Shown here one piece after another: positions 59,753-64,000 of a DNA stretch of 64,000 bases. The stretch spans positions 1,295,302-1,359,301 of the forward strand of contig CAVSPU010000002.1 of NCBI GenBank assembly GCA_963729815.1, in the 5' to 3' direction. This DNA comes from DAHUXN01 sp963729815 (lineage in GTDB: Bacteria; Acidobacteriota; Terriglobia; Acidiferrales; UBA7541). Below the pieces are notes generated by a model. It was not told the DNA's origin. It was given only the letters and a program-made list of their open reading frames with translations, and did no database searches. The translations under genes were made by a program, and so were the position numbers. Each line of letters opens with the position of its first letter. Position 1 is the stretch's first letter.

Positions 59753-60183
59753 CGGTACCTTCGGTTCCCCTCTACGGCATGCGATTTCACGCGTTCGAAC
59801 TGCTCGAGTTTTATATCGACTGTCGAGCGTAACAACCTGAGCTGCGTAACCAGCTCCTGACCCGAATGCTCGCGGTCGGGCAAAAGCAAAAGCGGCGGCG
59901 AAAGATCCGCGAGATCCAGATTGATCAGCCGCAGCGAATTCAGCAGTTGCTTGACATACGGAGAGCGCGGGTCGAAAAGCTCGACACGGCTGTTCACAAC
60001 TTCCCGGAGCTGCGACCAATCCAAATCCAGCAGTGGATGGTTTCGGGAAACCTCGCGGACTACGTCGTCGGTAATCCGGGGACGCTCGCCGAGGCTGGCC
60101 AGGTAGAGCTGTTCGACTTTGCCGTGCCGGCGAACGTTGTGCACAAGGTAGTAGGTGTTTCCTTTGCGCCGAACGAAAGCCAC
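59749..60183 (-). CDS. hypothetical protein, partner of the AAA+ gene
   Basis: A 144-residue protein in a translationally coupled pair with the AAA+ ATPase. The N-terminal 50 residues, MAFVRRKGNTYYLVHNVRRH followed by GKVEQLYLASLG, resemble the small N-terminal domain of IS1634-type transposases, but the catalytic DDE domain is absent. The rest is helical and charged (LREVVNSRVELFDPRSPYVKQLLNSL ... LVTQLRLLRSTVDIKLEQFERV). It may be an adaptor for the ATPase. GTG start at 60183 with AAAGGGGG upstream. Confidence 0.7.
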   Translation of the reverse strand: MAFVRRKGNTYYLVHNVRRHGKVEQLYLASLGERPRITDDVVREVSRNHPLLDLDWSQLREVVNSRVELFDPRSPYVKQLLNSLRLINLDLADLSPPLLLLPDREHSGQELVTQLRLLRSTVDIKLEQFERVKSHAVEGNRRYR

Positions 60184-60496
60184 AATGCGCCCCCTTTGAC
60201 CTTGCCGTGCTGCGTAGTGTATGTGCCTTCCACTACGCCGTCAATGATATGATGCTCAGTTCTCGCGCGCGTTGCTTCCAAAAGGTAATTAGTACGTCGA
60301 GGACATTGCGGGCATACGGAGAACGAAGAGCGGAAAGGCACACTTCAAAAGTGCTGCCTCTGACTAATTAGATGCCAAAGTGCCGCAAAGTGTTTCAATT
60401 CGGCACGCGAAGCGGAATCTACATCTAGGTTGGTCGATGAGACTGCCGTCAAGCCGTGATTTCGTGGTCGATCTACTAAAATGAGGATTAGGACAT
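60184..60496. other. divergent intergenic region
   Basis: About 313 bases between the AAA+ operon and the alkyltransferase-like gene, serving both directions. A 93-codon frame on the minus strand (60060-60341) overlaps the hypothetical gene and has a Cys pair but no ribosome site; not accepted. No repeat copy is recognised. Confidence 0.5.
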
Positions 60497-60889
60497 ATGG
60501 AGAAAACAAAGAAGAATAGGAAAAGCGGCTGGGAACCGGTTTACGCTGCCATTAAGAAAATCCCGCGAGGGCGCGTGATGACCTATGGCCAGCTCGCGCG
60601 CCTGCTGCGATTGCCGGGCGGAGCGAGGACCGTCGGATATGCCATGGCCGGATGCCCTTCGGGGCGCGGGATACCGTGGCATCGCGTCGTGGGCGAGGGC
60701 GGCCGCATATTGCCGCGCGAACCTTACGGGAGCAAACAGCGGCGACTGCTTGAAACGGAAGGCACGCGGTTTTCGGGCATGGCAGTTGACATGGCCGCAC
60801 ACCACTGGAAGCCGGAAAAGCAGGCGTCCAAACGCAGCACAATCCAGCGCACGAAGCGAGGCGATTCGCGCAAGCGCCATGCGATGTGA
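60497..60889 (+). CDS. alkyltransferase-like DNA repair protein (ATL)
   Basis: A 130-residue protein of the O6-methylguanine-DNA methyltransferase superfamily with Trp in place of the reactive Cys: IPWHRVVGEGGR (Trp61) instead of PCHRV. GRVMTYGQLARLL is the helix-turn-helix and GARTVGYAM holds the arginine finger. ATL proteins bind O6-alkylguanine and flag it for nucleotide-excision repair rather than removing the alkyl group. The basic C-terminal tail (KRSTIQRTKRGDSRKRH) may add DNA affinity. Confidence 0.93.
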   Translation: MEKTKKNRKSGWEPVYAAIKKIPRGRVMTYGQLARLLRLPGGARTVGYAMAGCPSGRGIPWHRVVGEGGRILPREPYGSKQRRLLETEGTRFSGMAVDMAAHHWKPEKQASKRSTIQRTKRGDSRKRHAM

Positions 60890-60907
60890 TAGAAGAGTAG
60901 ATCCGAG

Positions 60908-61828
60908 ATGAGCGAACCTCTCGTAAAAGTCGAAGGCCTTTACAAGAACTACGGGGCCGTGGAAGCGCTGCGCGGCGTAAGTTTCGAAGTCGAGGAAGGC
61001 GAACTGTTTGGCCTGTTGGGGCCGAACGGCGCCGGCAAGACCACGACGATTGAAATTCTGGAAGGACTGCGCACGGCGGATCGCGGCGTTGCACGCGTCT
61101 GTGGCCTCGACCCTCAAAAGAATGCCGCCGAAATGAAGCACCTCGTGGGCGCGGCGCTGCAATCCACTTCCCTACCGGACAAGATGCGCGTCGAAGAAAC
61201 GCTCGAAATGTTCGCGCGCTTCTACCGGAATCCCCGCGACCCGAAGGAACTCCTCAAGCGTTTCCAGCTCGAAGAAAAACGCGACGCATTTTACAACCAA
61301 CTCTCCGGAGGGCAGAAGCAGCGGCTGGCGCTCGCACTGGCACTGGTGAATAACCCGCGGATGATTCTCCTCGACGAGCCGACGGCCGGGCTCGACCCTC
61401 AAGTGCGCCGCGAAATCTACGATGAGCTGGAAGAATTAAAGAAAGAGAAGAAATCGATTTTGCTGACGACGCATTACATCGAAGAAGCAGAGCGACTCTG
61501 CGACCGCGTGGCCATCGTGGATCATGGCCGCGTCATGGCCATGGGAACGCCGAGGGAGTTGAAGCAGCGGTCCGCGGGAACTACACGCATTGAAGTGCGC
61601 TTGAGCCGCGAGCCCGGGAACGGCGACCTCAACAAGCTGGAAGGAGTCGCGGATTGCCGGAGATTCGAGGAAACTTGGGTATTGCATTCAACGAAGCCGA
61701 CGCAGACGATCGTCGCCCTGGTGAAACATCTGGATGCGGAAGGAGTCGAACTGCAGGGCCTGGAGATGTTTTCGCCGTCGCTCGAGGATGTTTTCCTCGA
61801 ACTGACGGGCCGGAGATTGCGGGAATGA
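60908..61828 (+). CDS. ABC transporter ATP-binding protein
   Basis: ATPase of an ABC-2 type exporter (306 residues): Walker A GPNGAGKTTT, signature LSGGQKQRLALA, Walker B MILLDEPTAGLDP and the switch His in LLTTHYIEEAERLCD. A C-terminal DUF4162-like region (VRLSREPGNGDLNKLEGV ... EGVELQGLEMFSPSLEDVFLELTGRRL) places it in the drug or lipid exporter branch. It forms an operon with the permease 16 bases downstream. Confidence 0.95.
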   Translation: MSEPLVKVEGLYKNYGAVEALRGVSFEVEEGELFGLLGPNGAGKTTTIEILEGLRTADRGVARVCGLDPQKNAAEMKHLVGAALQSTSLPDKMRVEETLEMFARFYRNPRDPKELLKRFQLEEKRDAFYNQLSGGQKQRLALALALVNNPRMILLDEPTAGLDPQVRREIYDELEELKKEKKSILLTTHYIEEAERLCDRVAIVDHGRVMAMGTPRELKQRSAGTTRIEVRLSREPGNGDLNKLEGVADCRRFEETWVLHSTKPTQTIVALVKHLDAEGVELQGLEMFSPSLEDVFLELTGRRLRE

Positions 61829-61844
61829 AGGGAGGCGCGCTCGG

Positions 61845-62735
61845 GTGGTAAATCATACTTGGACGCTTTCGAAGATGCGCATCAAGCTGGCGCTGCGCAG
61901 CCGGACGTTCCTATTTTTCAGCCTGGCTATGCCCATCGGATTCCTGTTCGGCTACGTGATTTTCTTTGGGGGATCGAATCCTGGCGCAATTCCCTACTTG
62001 CTCGGCGCCATTCTGGCGCTAACCGTCATGGGCAGCTTCTGGGGTCTGAGCATGCAATTGGTCATGTTCCGCGAACAAGGAATTCTGCGGCGATTTCGCC
62101 TGGCGCCGATTGGCGCGGGCGCCATGCTGGGATCGAGCATCATTTCCAATTTTTTCCTCGTCCTGCCAACCGTGGTCGTTGAGTTTTTAATCTGCCGCTA
62201 CGTATTTCACATGCCCACGTGGGGGAATCTTTGGGAGGTTTTCCTTCTGGTGGGGATCGGCGCCGCAACCTTTTCCGCCCTCGGATTGATCGTGGCCAGC
62301 GTTACCAACGACATGCAGGAAACCACGGTCATCAACAACATTCTCTGGTCGGGCTTCTTGTTTCTTTCGGGCGTGACGATTCCTCTCACGTTCATGCCGC
62401 ATTGGGTGCAAGAGGTCACGCTATTCTCGCCGGCAACCTACCTCGCCACGGGCCTGGAGAATTCGATGCTGCGCTCGGCTTCGGTTCATGAAGTACTTGG
62501 CGATGTTGTCGCCTTGCTCGTGAGCCTCATCGTGGCGTTTGAGATGTCGCGCCGTATCTTCCGCTGGGAACCTGAAGAAAAGGTCCCCAATAAGGCGAAG
62601 CTATGGGCTGCGGCAGCGCTGATCCCCTTTCTGCTGCTGGGAAGCTGGGAAGTGGTCTATGGGCACCGGCTGCGTGAAATTCAGCGGGATTTCCAGATGA
62701 TGAACCAACACGCGCCCGCATCGCGGCGCAAATAG
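61845..62735 (+). CDS. ABC-2 type transporter permease
   Basis: Permease of 296 residues with six membrane spans (FLFFSLAMPIGFLFGYVIFFG, IPYLLGAILALTVMGSFWGL, SSIISNFFLVLPTVVVEFLI, WEVFLLVGIGAATFSALGLIVASV, NILWSGFLFLSGVTIPLTFM, VVALLVSLIVAFEMSRRIF) plus a hydrophobic C-terminal helix. Works with the preceding ATPase; the cargo is unknown. GTG start at 61845, following AGGGAGG. Confidence 0.92.
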   Translation: MVNHTWTLSKMRIKLALRSRTFLFFSLAMPIGFLFGYVIFFGGSNPGAIPYLLGAILALTVMGSFWGLSMQLVMFREQGILRRFRLAPIGAGAMLGSSIISNFFLVLPTVVVEFLICRYVFHMPTWGNLWEVFLLVGIGAATFSALGLIVASVTNDMQETTVINNILWSGFLFLSGVTIPLTFMPHWVQEVTLFSPATYLATGLENSMLRSASVHEVLGDVVALLVSLIVAFEMSRRIFRWEPEEKVPNKAKLWAAAALIPFLLLGSWEVVYGHRLREIQRDFQMMNQHAPASRRK

Positions 62736-62907
62736 ATTTTTCTTTCGCTGGGGATGAACGTCCGGCACCGCACATGACCCCCATAAGCGGCTGAGACTTG
62801 AAAAGCCAATCGTTGACTTGCTCAGGCTTGCTCAGCAACCGGCCCCGCAATCCGGCGGCCAGCCAAATTGGCCGCTCGTCGCTGCTCGGGACAATATTCC
62901 GACGAAA

Positions 62908-62936
62908 TGCCCAGTCAAAAATTCGTGTGTTATAAT
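62908..62936 (+). promoter_or_regulatory. probable ilvE promoter
   Basis: A perfect TATAAT at 62931-62936 preceded, at 17 bases, by a weak -35 (TGCCCA). The message would start near 62943, 40 bases before the ilvE ATG. Confidence 0.5.
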
Positions 62937-62982
62937 GCGCGTGCTCGGCAAAAACATTCGCAGCGCACTCGCGGAGACAGCG

Positions 62983-63930
62983 ATGACCCTCAAGAAGACC
63001 GAGAAAATCTGGCACAACGGGAAATTGATTAACTGGGACGACGCGCAAATTCATGTGGTGGCGCACGTCGTCAGCTATGGCAGCGCGGTCTTTGAAGGCA
63101 TTCGATGTTATAAAACGACGCACGGCTCCGCCGTTTTCCGTCTACGCGAACACATGGAGCGCCTGCGCAATTCCGCTCACATTTACCGCATGGACTTCCC
63201 TTTTTCCGTCGAGGACACCTGCCAGGCCGCACTGGAACTGGTGCGCGCGAATCATATGGATGCGTGCTACATCCGGCCAATCGTCATGCGCGGCTATGGC
63301 GATGCGGGCGTCAACCCCTTTGCTTGCCCGATCGAAGTCTACATGGCGTGCTGGGACTGGGGTCGCTACTTGGGCGAAGAAGCGATCAAGAGCGGCGTGG
63401 ACGTTTGCGTCAGCTCATGGAACCGTTCGGCGCCGAATACATTGCCGCAAATGTCCAAGGCGGCCGCGAACTACATGAATTCCCAGCTCATTCGCATGGA
63501 AGCGATGGCCAACGGATACGTCGAGGGAATTGCGCTCGACGTGAATGGCTACGTCAGCGAAGGTTCAGGCGAGAACATTTTCATCGTGCACAACGGAAAA
63601 GTGTTCACGCCGCCGCTCGCCAACTGCGTACTTCCCGGAATCACACGCGAAACCATCATGACGCTTTGCCAGGATTTTGGCATTCCCTGCGCCGAGCAAA
63701 TGCTGCCGCGCGAAATGTTGTACATCGCGGACGAAGTCTTTTTTGCTGGAACCGCCGTGGAAGTGACTCCGATTCGCTCGATCGACAAGATCAAAGTCGG
63801 CAATGGCGCGCGCGGGCCCGTCACCAAGAAATTACAAGACGAGTTCTATGCGTTGACAGGCGGAACCAAAGAAGACCGCCACGGCTGGCTCACGCCGGTT
63901 GGCGCTCCTGCCACCGCCGGCGTGCGGTAA
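62983..63930 (+). CDS. ilvE: branched-chain-amino-acid aminotransferase
   Basis: PLP-dependent fold-type IV aminotransferase (315 residues), last step of Leu, Ile and Val synthesis. Conserved: IHVVAHVVSYGSAVFEGIR, the PLP-binding Lys in PQMSKAAANYMNSQL, GYVSEGSGENIFIV and PGITRETIMTL, ADEVFFAGTAVEVTPI. GCGGAGA lies before ATG 62983, so the longer frame from 62818 is rejected. Confidence 0.96.
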   Translation: MTLKKTEKIWHNGKLINWDDAQIHVVAHVVSYGSAVFEGIRCYKTTHGSAVFRLREHMERLRNSAHIYRMDFPFSVEDTCQAALELVRANHMDACYIRPIVMRGYGDAGVNPFACPIEVYMACWDWGRYLGEEAIKSGVDVCVSSWNRSAPNTLPQMSKAAANYMNSQLIRMEAMANGYVEGIALDVNGYVSEGSGENIFIVHNGKVFTPPLANCVLPGITRETIMTLCQDFGIPCAEQMLPREMLYIADEVFFAGTAVEVTPIRSIDKIKVGNGARGPVTKKLQDEFYALTGGTKEDRHGWLTPVGAPATAGVR

Positions 63931-64000
63931 ATACAGCTCACCGCCCGTTTGCGATTCTTGCAAACTGAGGTGAGTGTTGTCCTCACGCCGTGTGTTTTTG
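63931..64000. other. window end, non-coding
   Basis: Seventy bases after ilvE. No gene or recognisable element. Confidence 0.4.

Noticed and set aside
60060..60341. 93-codon minus-strand ORF with a CPQC pair
   Set aside because: Overlaps the better supported 59749-60183 gene in another frame; no ribosome site.

Overview
The window looks like a chromosomal segment of a soil-type Acidobacteriota (probably Terriglobia-like), most likely from a draft or metagenome assembly. The evidence is GC-rich DNA, many secreted or outer-membrane proteins of acidobacterial flavour (DUF4097-type repeat proteins, PYGYY-rich secreted protein, POTRA protein), an ECF sigma factor with GTAACC promoter boxes, and intergenic spaces packed with dispersed palindromic repeats. 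This placement is inference from gene content; no rRNA or tRNA gene, CRISPR array, prophage or complete insertion sequence was seen.

Layout. 1-22 kb: trpS (cut by the left edge), an acyl-CoA dehydrogenase, a frameshifted secreted phosphoesterase, an orphan LytTR response regulator, a Nudix hydrolase, a cold-shock protein, a POTRA protein, DNA polymerase X, two paralogous beta-solenoid-like secreted proteins, a PAP2 phosphatase, a BlaI / M56-protease pair whose protease carries an unusual HlyD-like tail, inositol-3-phosphate synthase, an outer-membrane protein and two lineage-specific hypotheticals flanking a candidate structured small RNA. 22-30 kb: nitrogen control, with glnA (intact Tyr397 adenylylation site) and glnE (adenylyltransferase, split by two compensating frameshifts) plus small accessory genes. 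30-43 kb: TCA cycle genes icd, mdh and the sdhCAB operon, interspersed with an ECF sigma/anti-sigma pair, a cyclophilin and a secreted dipeptidase. 43-50 kb: a UshA-like nucleotidase, pyruvoyl arginine decarboxylase and agmatinase (arginine to agmatine to putrescine), murB and small envelope proteins. 50-64 kb: a MacB-like permease, RNase J, the complete glycine cleavage operon gcvT-H-PA-PB, a DinB protein, a two-gene AAA+ unfoldase operon, an alkyltransferase-like protein, an ABC-2 exporter and ilvE.

Two large-scale patterns stand out. First, third-codon-position composition switches at about 22.1-23.9 kb: to the left the + strand is C-rich and to the right it is G-rich whichever strand carries the gene, and several dispersed repeat families reverse orientation across the same point. 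This is what a replication-origin-type skew switch or an inversion junction would look like. Second, several ordinary genes (acyl-CoA dehydrogenase, icd, mdh, and less clearly a GNAT gene) have an 'echo': a short duplicate of one gene end, lying next to the real gene and separated from it by a palindromic or dispersed repeat. In the acyl-CoA dehydrogenase and mdh echoes every codon difference over the aligned part is synonymous, so the echoes look like leftovers of diverged functional alleles rather than fresh duplications.

Other candidates for undescribed biology are a roughly 125-nt RNA with four hairpins, an exposed CUCCUCC and a nine-U terminator (21.19-21.32 kb); a 54-bp palindrome family with compensatory base changes; a second hairpin family whose stems covary; a translationally coupled transposase-like N-domain protein plus stand-alone ClpC-D2-like ATPase with a ClpP-type LGF loop; and two repeat proteins in which every turn carries Asp in one paralog and Phe in the other.
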